A DNA stretch of 64,000 nucleotides from Patiria pectinifera (lineage: Eukaryota; Echinodermata; Asteroidea; Valvatida; Asterinidae): assembly GCA_029964075.1 (NCBI GenBank), contig CM057142.1:38318392-38382391 (forward strand), written 5' to 3'. A model generated the notes under the pieces. The model had not been told where the DNA came from. It did no database searches and saw only the letters and a program-made list of their open reading frames with translations. Below, one piece after another: positions 45,440 to 57,560 of the stretch. A program made the position numbers and the translations under genes. Positions within the stretch are counted from its first letter, which is position 1; each line of letters starts with the position of its first letter.

Positions 45440-47924
45440 CAGTGTTCTAGTCCGTACTTTTTTCGAGTACCCGAGTACTGCCGCGTACTTAAATTACCGA
45501 GTACAAGTGCTTGTACTTCCGAGTACAAGTACATGTCTCCGTGTGCAAGTACCTTTACTTCCGAGTACGAGTACTTGTATTCCGAGTACAAGTACTTCTA
45601 TTTCCGAATACGGCCATACGGCAAATGGTTCATTGTGCGTAAGTTGCCCAGCACCCGATTTCACGAAACTCATCGTAACTTACGATGCATCGTGTCCCTA
45701 CTAGTCAGGTGGCTTAGATCTAATTTTCGTCAAGATCGTGACCGAATGGTCCAAAGCACCAAACTTGACAGACAGATTCTTATAGACCTAGAGAAGATAT
45801 TTAGAAGGGGTGACACCTGAAATTCTTTTGGGAAGGGTGCCTAATTTGCATAAATCGTTAATCCCTGTCGTGTAATATATTTATTCCCATATTTGGGTAT
45901 ATTCATATATTTTTACTTTTTTGAAAAGTGTATTTTGAGGATTCTACTTACATATCTTTACTTAAATAACATTTTCCAAAGCATTTAAGTGACTGAATAA
46001 TTATGAGGACATAGTAACGATCCAAAATATAGCTACTATTTTGCCCTAAAATTGCGCGCATTTACCTTGTCTCCAGATATCATCAATTAGTTTTGCCAAA
46101 CATCAGCATTGATGAACTTCAAATTCACCAAGTAGCTTACTGGTACAGTTACCCTATAAAAACCTTATGCAAAATCATGTGAACAATGATTACATTGTGA
46201 TATTAAGCCCAGAAAACAAAAACTGGGGAAAAACGAGGTGTCCATAAATTAGTCTAACAAGTAGGTGAAGGGTTGCCTAACATGGAACACTGGAGCAAGT
46301 TCAAGGAAATTCCCAAAATTATTGTTGAGAAAACGTTGCGCAGACAAAATTATTGTAAACAACAATAATCTCTTATGAGGGGGATTTCGTTGAACTTGTT
46401 CAAGTCCCCACTTTTAATACCCGGCTTCCCGTACAAGCCCAATTTACGGACACCACATTTTCTCTCCTTTTTTTGGTCTTTTGGGCTAAACATCCAGATG
46501 TTATCAATTTTCAGTTGATTTTCCACTTAATTTTGTTAGGGTAACAATGCCAGTAAGTAACTTTGTGAATTTGAAGCTCATCAATACCCACGTTTGGCGA
46601 GACAAGTTGATGATATCTGAGGAGAAGTTAAATGCGCGTAACTTGAGGGTAAAATAGTAGCAATTTTGGTTCTTTACTATGTCCTCCTAATTATTCAGTC
46701 ACTTATGTTTTACAAAATGTTATTGAAGTAAGAATATGCAAGTAGAATCACCAAAATACACTTTTCAAAAAAATAAAAAAATAAAAATATACCCAAATAT
46801 GGGAAATAAATATATTACACGACAGGTATTAACGATTTATGCAAATTAGGCACCCTTCCCAAAAGAATTTCAGGTGTCACCCCTTCTAAATATATTCTCT
46901 AGGGCTATAAGAATCTATCTGCCAAGTTTGGTGCTTTGGACCAGTCGGTCACGATTCCGACCATATGCCACCTGACTATACGATGCGGCGCAGGTGCGAC
47001 GCATCCACCGATCCATTTCACAAAACACGTCGTAAGTGCGAGGCGTCGTATGTGTATTTATAGCACAACTCGGTGACTGTTTTATGTATTAAGTCGGCCT
47101 ACAGTAAATAGTTATCTGGTATTCAACAAAGAGTCGTCGGGTCTCCCTTCCAAATTTGTTAAAACGTAGGACAAAATGGCGGCCGTGCGATGCAATATTA
47201 AAGGAAAACGAGCTCTCAGTGGACTGTGTAGCTACTTTGAAATTTCAACTGCAATATTCCAGGCTAATTCATAATTATTCAATGAATTTTCTATTTACAA
47301 CTTTACACACATGGCCTCGGTATTATAATCTCATTTTTGTAATGTTTATGGAACTAAACTGGCTAAAAACGGACTCTTCTTGTTTTGCGACGACCACTAG
47401 TCACGTCGTAGCTTGCAACGTGTGTTATGCCGTTGTCAAAGAACTTACGAAGCGTTCAACACATCGCAACTTTCGTGAAATGGATGATACGACGGCGTCG
47501 CGAGTTGCGACGTGTTAAACGTCGTAACTCGAGTTGCGACGCGTCGCGACGCTTCGTGAAATCGGGTGCAGGCCAGATCGATACGGACCGACTCATGGCT
47601 AGATGTTAAGTGTGTTTGTCCAGTCGTACACAGAGAAAAATCAGGAAACTTCGATTTCTCTGCAAGCCAATCAACCATTTCCAACTGAAAGTATCGATAA
47701 TAAAATGAGGCCTGAGTCAGTCTATACCTACTATTCGAGTACGACTACTTTGATGATCGAGTACTATTTTGACATGTCGAGTACGAGCACTTTGCTGCCC
47801 GAGTACGAGTGCCGTCATTTCGAGTACGAGTACTTTGACATTCGAGTACGAGTACGAGTACTCGGGGAAAAAGTACTCGAGTAGTACTTGAGTATGAGTA
47901 CCGAGTACAAGTACTGCAACACTG
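45440..47924. mobile_element. hAT-like element with GAGTAC arrays (copy 2)
   Basis: Begins CAGTGTTCTAGTCCG and ends GTACTGCAACACTG. Flanked by exact 8-bp duplications GTTCCGTA (45432-45439 and 47925-47932). Empty versions of the site are near 23570, 30590 and 31160. Arrays of (CGAGTAC) variants lie inside both ends. The centre includes a 1278-bp nested insertion. A plus-strand frame of about 120 codons (47156-47518) is shared with copy 3 but not recognised. Confidence 0.9.
45701..46978. mobile_element. 1278-bp long-inverted-repeat element, TA target
   Basis: Ends CTAGTCAGGTGGC and GCCACCTGACTA are inverted, and the two halves pair almost throughout (for example GGTGTCACC near both ends). Flanked by TA. 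The empty site GTCCCTACGATGCGG is present in copy 3 of the host element at about 54157-54171. No ORF. Confidence 0.9.
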
Positions 47925-47932
47925 GTTCCGTA

Positions 47933-48230
47933 TGATTTGAGGCAAGGCACTGACTGTGAGCCAAATTTCAGTGTCTTTAAGTTAGGTGGGCTCCCAGAAA
48001 TCAACTTCAAAGAAAGAACAAACCAGCCTTGTGCATGTTTAATAAACTGACAACAAATTCTTGGGGGCACAGTGTTTCACTATGTTATAACATCAAATGT
48101 TAATTCTCACAGAAACTGTTGGTTTTTTTTATGAACGGAAGGAGTCAGAACTCACGGTTTGAACAGCGCCCCCATTGGAAGATGGTACCTACCCCCACCC
48201 CCACCCCACCCACTATTTGATTGTACGGAG
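47933..48230. repeat. PLAC8-side flank remnant and X edge
   Basis: CTGTGAGCCAAATTTCAG and CAGAAATCAACTTCAAA, then ACAACAAATTC and GTTTCAC, match the intergenic and 5' intron region near the PLAC8 gene and 24000-24110. The end (about 48160-48230) matches X/U sequence. No PLAC8 exon. Confidence 0.55.
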
Positions 48231-51041
48231 GCCAAGTGTCCGGAAAAAAAAACCCCGGATGTGTGAGTGCCCCTTAACGCACTTTTTTAAACACCCCCCC
48301 CCCCAATAAAAATAACCTTGCTACGCCTCAGTGCACCTACGAACTGTCTTTCCCACATGTCGTGCCGGCACACACGGCCCGGTGTCGTGCCAAAAACCGT
48401 CCGGTGCCAAATAGTGTCCGCTAATTAGCATAATGCGATCTGATTTGTCATGCGTCTATGACGTCACATTGTTTACGGACGCTTGCCAAATAGTGTCCGC
48501 GCTTAGCGTGCATCCTATTGCGTGCCTTGTCGAGCTGTCAATACATCGTATAGAAAAGATCTCTTTTCACCTGAATTTGATTTTTACAATCTGTTTTTAC
48601 GTTTTCCTTGTTAACTATTTGACTTGGTTTCCCTAATAGTTTCAACATTATAATTATTTGTGCAAAATGTTTATGTGTTTTTTCGCGTCAGTTCACCTGT
48701 TTGGTATGCAGTACGTACGTAGGCCTAACGCCGTGTGAAGTGTGTGTAGTACGTACTGTGCTGTGTGTAGCATTTTAACCAACGTTATATTTTACGGTTT
48801 CTCCCACCTAATACTGTCCGATTTTTCCTGCCAAATATTGTCCGATTTTTCCTGCCAACAAATACTGTCCGATTCCCCGCCCTGCCAAATATTGTCCGAT
48901 TCCCCCTTGCAAAATAGTGTCCGATTTTTCCTGCAAAATACTGTCCGATTTTTCCAGCTTAATACTGTCCGGCTGGACGTAACTGTGTGCGCCCTTGTTC
49001 TCGCTCGATTGACGGCGCCCGGGCACTATTTGGCACCGGACACTATTTGGCATGTATTACATGCCAAATAGTGTCTGGCGCCAACTGCGCATGCTCAGCG
49101 GACACTATTTGGCACCGGACGGTTTTTGGCACGACACAGGAAACAGCGGCGTTGCCGGGGGAGGCGGGTGGGGGAAAGGGGGGGGGGAGGGGGGAGGGGT
49201 TGGATGTGAGATGGTGGTGGGTTGGGGGTAATTTCCGCTAAACCCGTTAACCATGATCACTTATAGGACCAACACATTTTCAGTGGGGAGGGCACTGGGG
49301 GAGTGACGATTTTTCTTCGGGAAGAAGGGGTGCGCTGCAACCACAATGTTTTGGACTTATAGTTATTATGAGAGAAAGAGCAAGGGAAAAGGGGCAGAAG
49401 GCCAGGGCTCGGCACCTTGTATCAGCCCCTACCTTTAAGTACTGTAGTTAGATTCAACTACCATTGGTTCCTTTTAATTTAAAGTGTAGATACTAAGCAT
49501 GGCATGTTTACTATTGTGTTCCAAGCAACCGAACATAAAATGTCAAGTGACTAGGTGTGGGCAGTGTTTATTATTCTCGGATGCAAACATTCAGCCGTCA
49601 GATCAATAGTAAACAGCATATGCGTGTTGCACAATCGAGTCGGGAAATTCACTTGGATATTATTTGCAACAATTTTTCATCATCACGCTATCACCCATTT
49701 TCTGATCCATAACACGCAAAAAGTGCATTATTAAATTGAAATCCAACGTGGTTTTCAGTAAATGTGTAAACTTTGAAACTTAATATGTATTACTTAGTCC
49801 ACACAATACTACGAAAATCTACGGTTTACAGGGTACATTTTGGTGCTAGTCTTTATTCCAGTCATGCTGACTCATGTTTCTTTTCGAAAGCGTTGTCGAA
49901 CCGTATTACTTGCTTGCAATTAAAAAAACCTCATAACTGGATGGCTTTATTCACTGCTGGAAACGCGTATACTTCGAGGCAAACAATGGCTGCAAGTCAC
50001 ATCCGATGTAAACAAATCGGATTGATTCTCCTGACGAATTTTCAGTTGGTATGTTTTATTGTAACGAGATGGGAAGGACTTCATTCCGATATCGGGCGTC
50101 TGCAACCCTCTAAATGTCGTTCATTTTGCGCACAAATGAACAAACGAACCCGCACTACGAGGGCCGAATTGTCTGCCAATCGTTCGAATTTTGTTTAGAA
50201 ATAAACTGAACAACTAAACGTTGGTGGATTTTGGTTCGATGTGTCATGAAAGTGAAATTGGAATACATGTACAGCATGGGAAACGCATCTTTAATGTAAA
50301 ACAGTATGATGGTTTCTAGTGACCAAGACCTTTTAAAATAAGTAAACAATGAAAAACTATAAATTTGGCACTCTCAAAAATAATGAACAGTCATCTGTAC
50401 ATAATAATAGGAAATCGTATACTAGGCAACGCCATGAAATTGGACCCAATCATGCTAATGACACACAGTTTATAAAGAAGCCATCGATGAATTGTTCTTA
50501 GAAACACAATGTTTTTGTTTTTGTGCAACTCCTCTTAAAACTATATTTGACATCCTTTTTGGTAAATTTTATTGAAAAGTGCACTTCTTTAAACATTTAA
50601 AATTACCCATTGTTTTCTGGACAACTAAGGACGCTGTTGCTGCGATGTCATTTCAGTAAGACACAATTGTGGTTTTCTGTTCAAATTGTTAACCCAAGAT
50701 TTGCTCATTGAAAACATTTATGAGAAAGGGTTGCTCATTGGCTTACTGCCATATACTTCAACAATAGAGAAACACCAAGGAAAAGAAAATTTACGACAGT
50801 AAAATGTCCAAACTTCTGGCAAACGGCACTAAAAAAAACCCTTCAAAATGGCAAAACAAAAAATTCAAATATTAGGTAAAATGGAACTCAAAGGTACACT
50901 TGAAAGGAAAGCATTAAATACAGAGTTTGATGTCCTAACTGACTGTCTGTTTGCCTAGTCGTGTCCACAATTATCATCCAATTTATCGAGATCATTTCTT
51001 AGATAATGAGGAACAAAGCGACGTTACAACGTTATTTAAAA
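48231..51041. repeat. U-block copy B
   Basis: Collinear with copy A. It contains a 754-bp fold-back insertion (48383-49136) absent from the other copies. It ends in a damaged copy of the GACGCCTCATAAGTCC MITE at 51042 and then joins TTC22-like 3' flank type 1 sequence. Confidence 0.8.
48383..49136. mobile_element. Fold-back element with internal TGTCCGATTTTTCC array
   Basis: Ends TGTCGTGCCAAAAACCG and its complement are inverted over about 38 bases. Inside, at 48808-48977, about eight units of CCAAATACTGTCCGATTTTT type are arrayed, and AAATAGTGTCCG recurs elsewhere in the element. Flanks CCGG and CAGG could be a 4-bp duplication. The empty site is in U copy A near 37985. Confidence 0.8.
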
Positions 51042-51210
51042 GGGGTCCGCTCATAAGTCCGACGCCACATAGGTCCCGGACGCCTCATTTTTCCGACGTC
51101 GGACTTATGAGGCGTCGGACTTATGAGGCGTCGGACCTATGAGGCGGAATAATAAAATGTTATGCCTCATAAAATGTTATGCCTCAGTCCGACGCCTCAT
51201 GAATCCGAAA
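51042..51210. mobile_element. Damaged copy of the GACGCCTCATAAGTCC MITE
   Basis: Begins GGGGTCCGCTCATAAGTCC after ATTTAAAA, at the same site as 39909 in U copy A. Its right end is lost at the junction with the 27387-type repeat (51217 on). Confidence 0.75.
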
Positions 51211-51936
51211 TTTCGGACTTTTTTCGGGGCCCTTAAGCGGGCCCCGAACCCCACGTTGTAAGGGCTTCGCACTTCGCGCTTGCATTATTTCTGATCAAGG
51301 TATGTTCCCCCCCCCCCACACACACACTTTTGAGGAGCGATTGACGCCCCTGTTATAGACATAACATTTGTATTCGTATTGTTGTAATTTTTCCGACAGC
51401 CGGTTCCACTAAGACGTTTAGTTTTAAACCATCGCATGTCGTTTGGATGTGCTTAAATCGTTTTAAAATGAATCGACGAACAAAAAAGCTTTGACGAACA
51501 TTTTGTAACTATTGTTTTCTTTTCTGAAATGTTACAAATATACAAGTTGAGGGTGAGGAACTTTGCTACTTGTTTCTAGAAAAATTTTTTTTACAATTTC
51601 ATTTTTCGCCTATCTCCCACCAAAACCCCCTTCGATCCAGGCATTGTTATCAGATAAATAAGTGCAGTTATCAATAACTACACCGCACACTGCATGCTTG
51701 AGGATGGGTGGGGAAGTACCCCTTCCATTCTCCCGTGAGATTTTGCTCTTTTTACAAATATGAATTTTGGTGATGATCGTTATAACTGCAGTCCGATGTA
51801 AAATAGATTTTGATCCCAATGTGTTTCTGTTGCCAGCTGACTGTATGCATGGACTTTTGATACAATATTTCAGTATATTGTTCCTGGTGAAAACAGATTC
51901 CCTCCCATTCAGTACCTGGATAGCTCCTGGTGCGTC
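51211..51936 (-). repeat. 27387-type repeat remnant and TTC22-like 3' flank type 1
   Basis: 51217-51353 matches the right half of the 27387 element (GGGCTTCGCACTTCGCGCTT, GATTGACGCCC). The rest matches 27911-28495. Confidence 0.7.
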
Positions 51937-53650
51937 TCAGCCATCGTCTTCGTCTCCCTGACGATGCTGATCTTCGCAATCGGCGAGAAGTTTCCTGCAC
52001 TCGCCCCACCTCCAGCCTGACTTCCTTTCACATTCAATACCGCGCCTGAATGACTCCCTTGCTCTTCTATGCTGGCCGCGTAAGCACAGACATCGTCCGC
52101 GGACATTGTGGAGTTGTTCCAGTTTGTTGCCTCTCTGGCAGTTCTCTGACTTGAAACAGTTGTGCAGAGCCTTGATGAGAAACTCCCGTCTTGTTACTGA
52201 GTCGATGGTGATCTTAGCCATTTGTAGGTACACATCAGCCAGCATCGCATAATCCCGTGGCGATTCGTGCTTCGTAAGGATGTACTCCAAGTCGCCTTTG
52301 GCTTGATCAAGGTGTCTCCGATCGGGAGCATCTGCGCTGACGGCACGTTTGTGTTCCTCTAGGCAGAGTTCGGCCCTGCTTGAGTACGCGAAGAAATTCT
52401 CTTTGGTGCTTGGTAGAAGAATGGACTTCTTGTATAGCCTCAGTGCTTCTTCCACATCACCGGCTTTGCCACGAAAACGAGCAAGATAATTGAGAACCTG
52501 AGGGGAATCTGGTGCTATTTCCCTTGCCTTGCGTACGCATCTTTCCGGGTCGTCGATAAATTCCGCCACAGATTTTGGTACGTCTCCTGTATGCACATCC
52601 CATTTTGATGCCCAGCGAAAGATGAAACCAATCCGAACCCAGGCCGAGCTTTTCATGTTGATATCCGCAGATGGATTTTCGGCTATGATCCAAAAGCTCC
52701 AGACAGCATTCTCCAAGGCTTGATAGGCCTCGTCGTGGGTCTCTATTTGTCTCATTGTTTTCTCTAACATCTCGTAGCTGGCTTCTCCAGCCAGGTACTT
52801 CCAATCATTGCTCTCGTCTAGATCGACGAGGTGACCCGCCAGCTCCATCGCCTGATTGCAAAGCTCGAGCGCTCTGCTGCATACCTCGTAATCGATAGCA
52901 TCGTTGGTCCTTTCGTCAATGAGGGCAAAGGCTTGTTCGGCGTATCTCCTGGCTTGTACCCTCTTCCCTTCTTTTGGAGATAAATCAGGTTCAGGAGCAA
53001 CCGCGGGAATTCCACCTCTAGACGTAGACATCACAAAATGACGGTTGGCCATGGCGTTCAGGTTGTCTGGGTCTTCTCCCGGAGAGAGGATGTGATTGAA
53101 GTAATCCAAGGCGCCCTGACGGTCGTTTTCTTGCCTGTAAGCGAGCACACCTAGAAGGTTACGAATGGCGTGACGTTCCGCTTTATTCTTCTTCTCCTTC
53201 AAGTAGGCCAAGAGATGACCACGTTTGAAGTCGGCGGTAATATCAGTGAGTCGACTTCGGTTACAAAGCAAAGACAGATGGAAATGTCCAGCAGGCGTAG
53301 CCAAAATGCGCCGCGATGCCCTGAGAAGAAAAAGGGTTTAAAAAGTAAAAGATGAATTCGGGTTAATACTGCCTATTCTGCAGGAAACTGACATTTCCAG
53401 TTATACCTAAAGTCAACTCAAACGTTTTTCGCGAAATTCTAAATCTTCATTTCGTATTTAATTAAATACACTCAAGTAACTAAATCTGACTATATAATTA
53501 TAGACCATTGGGTGAATACATTCATACTGTTAAGTGAATCTCACAGACCACGGTTTCATCGTAACACCAAATATCCAACTGCAAACTTGAATTCCAAATT
53601 GTGAACGAACTTGACAATATTCAGACGATTTCTCATGTATACACTTACAT
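51937..53650 (-). CDS. TTC22-like: TTC22-like tetratricopeptide repeat protein
   Basis: Minus-strand gene: AT at 53650-53649, GTAAGTG donor at 53648, exon 2 from 53320 to the stop at 51937, about 461 residues starting MASRRILATPAGHFHLS. The frame is open throughout, and the GHFHL block, RNLLGVLAY and TPR-like units (GDVEEALRLYKKS, QAKGDLEYILTKH, GQHRRARESFRRG) are retained. One residue is missing in the PDEPDLS region, where it reads APEPDLS. CDS and 3' flank are type 1, like 28496, but intron and upstream region are type 2, like 43478 and 59440, so this is a recombinant copy. The GAGTAC hAT-like element lies about 250 bp upstream. It could be functional. Confidence 0.8.
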
Positions 53651-53902
53651 CTTTGGGTTTTTTTAAGCGACTGCGTAAAAGCTCATCCAAGCCAAATCAA
53701 CGTGCAACAACTGACAGCACATTGCATCTGCCACAGCTTATAATTGACAAGCAAGGAAAACAAACCAGGGCTAGTTTGCCATTGTCTAGCAACCAGACGA
53801 CATTTCTCATTCGGGTATGGGGCTTCCCCTCATCGATTTCATCATTCTGTGCTCGTAGAAAATGTGTCAATATTTATATTCACGTTGCTCGAATGTTCCG
53901 TA

Positions 53903-54938
53903 CAGTGTTGTAGTCAGTTCTTTTTTCGAGTACCCGAGTACTGCCGAGTACTTAGGTTACCGAGTACAAGTACTTGTACTTCCGAGTACAAGTACATGTC
54001 TCCGTGTGCGAGTACCTTTACTTCCGAGTACGAGTACTTGTATTCCGAGTACAAGTACTTCTATTTCCGAATACGGCCATACAGCAAATGGTTCATTGTT
54101 CGTAATTTGCCCAGCACCCCATTTCACGAAACTCATCGTAACTTACGAGGCATCCTGTCCCTACGATGCGGCGCAGGTGCGATCCATTTCACAAAACACG
54201 TCGTAAGTGCGAGGCGTCGTATGTGTATTTATAGCACAACTCGGTGACTGTTTTATGTATTACGTCGGCGTACAGTAAATAGTCGTCTGGTATTCAACAA
54301 AGAGTCGTCGGGTCTCTGCTCCAAATTTGTTAAAACGTAGGACAAAATGGCGGCCGTGCGATGCAATTTTAAAGGAAAACGAGCTCTCAGTGGACTGTGT
54401 AGCTACTTTGAAATTTCAACTGCAATATTCCAGGCTAATTCATAATTATTCAATGAATTTTCTATTTACAACTTTACACACATGGCCTCGGTATTATAAT
54501 CTCATTTTTGTAATGTTTATGAAACTAAACTGGCTAAAAACGGACTCTTCTTGTTTTGCGACGACCACTAGACACGTCGTAGCTTGCGACGTGTGTTATG
54601 CCGTTGTCAAAGAACTTACGAAGCGTTCAACACATCGCAACTTTCGTGAAATGGATGATACGACGCGTCGCGAGTTTCGACGTGTTACACGTCGTAACTC
54701 GAGTTGTGACGCGTCGCAGCGCTTCGTGAAATCGGGTGCAGGCCAGATCAATACGGACCGACTCACGGCTAGCTGTTAAGTGTATTTGTCCAGTCGTACA
54801 CAGAGAAAAATCAGGAAACTTCGATTTTTCTGCAAGCCAATCAACCATTTACATCTGAAAGTATCGATAATAAAATAAGGCCGTGGTAAGTCAGTCTATA
54901 CCTACTATTCGAGTACGACTACTTTGATGATCGAGTAC
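53903..54938. mobile_element. hAT-like element with GAGTAC arrays (copy 3, right end lost)
   Basis: Left end CAGTGTTGTAGTCAG follows GTTCCGTA exactly as in copy 2. The centre is collinear with copy 2 but lacks the 1278-bp nested element. The right array stops at GATCGAGTAC, and X-type sequence follows, so the right terminus is deleted. Confidence 0.85.
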
Positions 54939-55984
54939 GGCGGCCAGCTTGCTCAGCTGCTCACTACGGTAATCAGGGGCGGATCAAGGAATTTTTGCAG
55001 GGGGGGTTTCATCAGCAAAAAAATCTGAAATGTAGACAGGTTTTTTCCCCATACTTTCAATGCGGGCGCTGTTCGAATCCAACGATTATTAACACTATAT
55101 TACAGAATAGTGTACAAATACCCCCAACCAAGCTGGCTCTGTCCGTATTTTGTGCACAGTCGGACATTATACCAGGTATCTTTGGGGGGGGGGTCGCATT
55201 ATTTTTTTATGAATTTTTATGAAAATTTTGTTGGACAGACAACTTATCAGAAGAAAATCTCAATTTATCTTCAAATCACAGAACGGATAGCACTTTCAAA
55301 GACCAACAACTGCACTTCGAAAACTTGAATTCATAACTCGCATCTAACATTTTTTTTTCTTCAATGAAATTATATATTACATTAAAGCATGATTATTTCG
55401 CAATCCACTCCTTTTTATACCATTCCATTTGGGTCCCTAGATCCATAAATACAATCAATTCAGTGAGATGGAAGGGTGCCAATGTTACTTGGGTTACTGC
55501 TGAATCTGGGTTATGCTTTGAATATGCATTTAAGAGGCATTGAAGTTCGTCACATCACAAGTGAGAGTGGCCCAAGTAAATTTACACCCTTTCACTTCAT
55601 TGATTGTATTTCTGGATCTAGGGAACCATTTACCCCCCCCCCAATTTACTGCCCTTTTCCATTCAAGTGCCCTTTACTTACCAGAATTCCCACCCCCAAT
55701 ATTTTTGATGAGTGCTCATTTTTTCAAACAAGTGCCCTTTAAAAAAAAACCTTTAAAAAAAAGTGCCTTTAAAAAAAAAAAAAGCCAAAAAGTGCCCGTT
55801 TTTCCCAGCGTCCTTTTACGAGTGCCCTTTTTAGAATTTCGCGCGACCACTGGCAATTGTCCCGCCTTGAAAATCGCCATCTTTTGTCCCATAGTGTTCA
55901 TGATCGTCCGGTTTGAACAGCGCCCCCAATTGGAAGATGATACATGCCTCCTCCCCCCCCCCCCCCTCCCCCCACCCCACAATT
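54939..55984. repeat. X block, copy at 55 kb
   Basis: Non-coding block collinear in large part with 61894-62990 and with the inverted 1234-2351. It holds a GGGGCGGATC-ended poly-G repeat at its left and a stretch of GTGCCCTTT/AAAAA low complexity at about 55670-55830. A 5-to-15-base G or C run recurs. No protein. Confidence 0.7.
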
Positions 55985-56848
55985 TGATTGCACGGAGGCA
56001 AAGTGTCCGGAGAAAAAAACCCTGCGTACTGTGTGCGAGTGCCCTTTAACGACTTTGCTACGCCTGTGCAATCTACGAACTTATTTCTGCTAAACCCGTT
56101 AACCGGGATAACTATAGGACCGACACATTTTCAGTGGGGAGGGCAATGGGAAAATGACTTGGGGCGGGGGGGGGGTGCGCCTGCACCCACAATGTTTTGG
56201 ATTTATCGGGGGTGGGGGGGGGGGGGGAAGGGGCGAGGGAAAAGGGGCAGAAGGCTAGGCTCCTTAAGTAATGCTGAGTGGGCTCGGCACATTGTATCGG
56301 CCCGTACCTTTAAGTACTGTAGTTAGATTCAACCACCATCGGTTCCTTTTAATTTAAAGTGTAGATACTAAAGCATGGCATGTTTGCTAATGTGTTCCAA
56401 GCAACCGAAGATAACATGTCAAGTGACTAGGTGTGGGCAGTGTTTATTCTCGGATGGAAACATTCAGGCATCAGATCAATAGTAAACAGCGTATGCGTGT
56501 ACGTGTTGCACAATCGAGTCGGGAAATTCCCTTTGAAACAATTTTACTCCACAACACGCTATCACCCATTTTTTTTCTGCTCCATAACACGCAAAAAGTG
56601 CATAATTATATTAAAAGCCAACGTGGTTTTCAGTACTTGTGTAACTCTTTAAATAGAATATCTGAATAGTTCACACAATACTATACAAAAATCTGCGGTT
56701 TTTATGTTATAATCACGTGACGGAATTGAGGGCACAAAATGTTGGTGCTAGTCTTTATTCTAGTAACGCTTATGTTTCCTTTCGAAAAAAAATTAATATC
56801 TGGATGGCTTTATTCACTGCTGGAAACGCGTACTGCTAGGTAAACAAT

Positions 56849-57044
56849 AGCCTTTAGTCAAGTCCCACGCGCTTACCCGGACACGTGACGCACCCGGATG
56901 CTGACACGTATAAAGACTAGGACGAGCGGCATAGCCGCGAGGCTTTACCGCTCGTGCTAGTCTTTTTACGTGCCAGCATCCAGGGTGCGTTACGTGTCCG
57001 GATGGTCCGGGTATCATGAGGCGCGTGGGACTTGACTAAAGGCT
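56849..57044. mobile_element. 196-bp fold-back MITE with 11-bp duplication
   Basis: Ends AGCCTTTAGTCAAGTCCC and GGGACTTGACTAAAGGCT are perfect inverted repeats. Flanked by AGGTAAACAAT at 56838-56848 and 57045-57055. U copy A (near 38855) shows the empty site. The long duplication (9-11 bp) suits Mutator-type transposition. The left half recurs at 749-816. Confidence 0.9.
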
Positions 57045-57327
57045 AGGTAAACAATGGCTGCCACTCACATCCGATGTGAATAATTCGGATTTATTTTCCT
57101 GACGAAATTTCAATTTGTATGGTTTTTTTTGGTAACGGGGGGGGGGGGGAGGACTTCATTCCGATATAGGGTGTCTGCTACCCTCTAAATGTCGTTCTCT
57201 TTCCGCACAAAATGAACAAATGAACCAACACTACGAGAGCCGAATTTTCTTCCAATCATTCGAATTTTGTTAAGAAATAAACTGAACAACTAAATTTGGT
57301 GGATTTTGGTTCGATGTGTCATTCAAA

Positions 57328-57560
57328 AGTGAAATTCAAGTACATGTACAGCATAGGAAACGCATCTTTAATGTCCAACATTATGTTGGCTTCTTGTGAC
57401 CAAGACCTTTGACAATAAGTAAACAATGAAATTAAATGAAAGTAAAGTGAAATTCAAGTACATGTACAGCATAGGAAACGCATCTTTAATGTCCAACATT
57501 ATGTTGGCTTCTTGTGACCAAGACCTTTGACAATAAGTAAACAATGAAAAACACTTAATT
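57328..57560. repeat. 118-bp tandem duplication
   Basis: AGTGAAATTCAAGTACATG starts at 57328 and again at 57446, with near-identical following sequence. U copies A and B have it once. Confidence 0.9.

Noticed and set aside
47156-47518. 120-codon plus-strand ORF shared with 54327-54779
   Set aside because: Inside the hAT-like element and similar in both copies, but with no transposase motif; shared by descent of the repeat, not shown to be coding.
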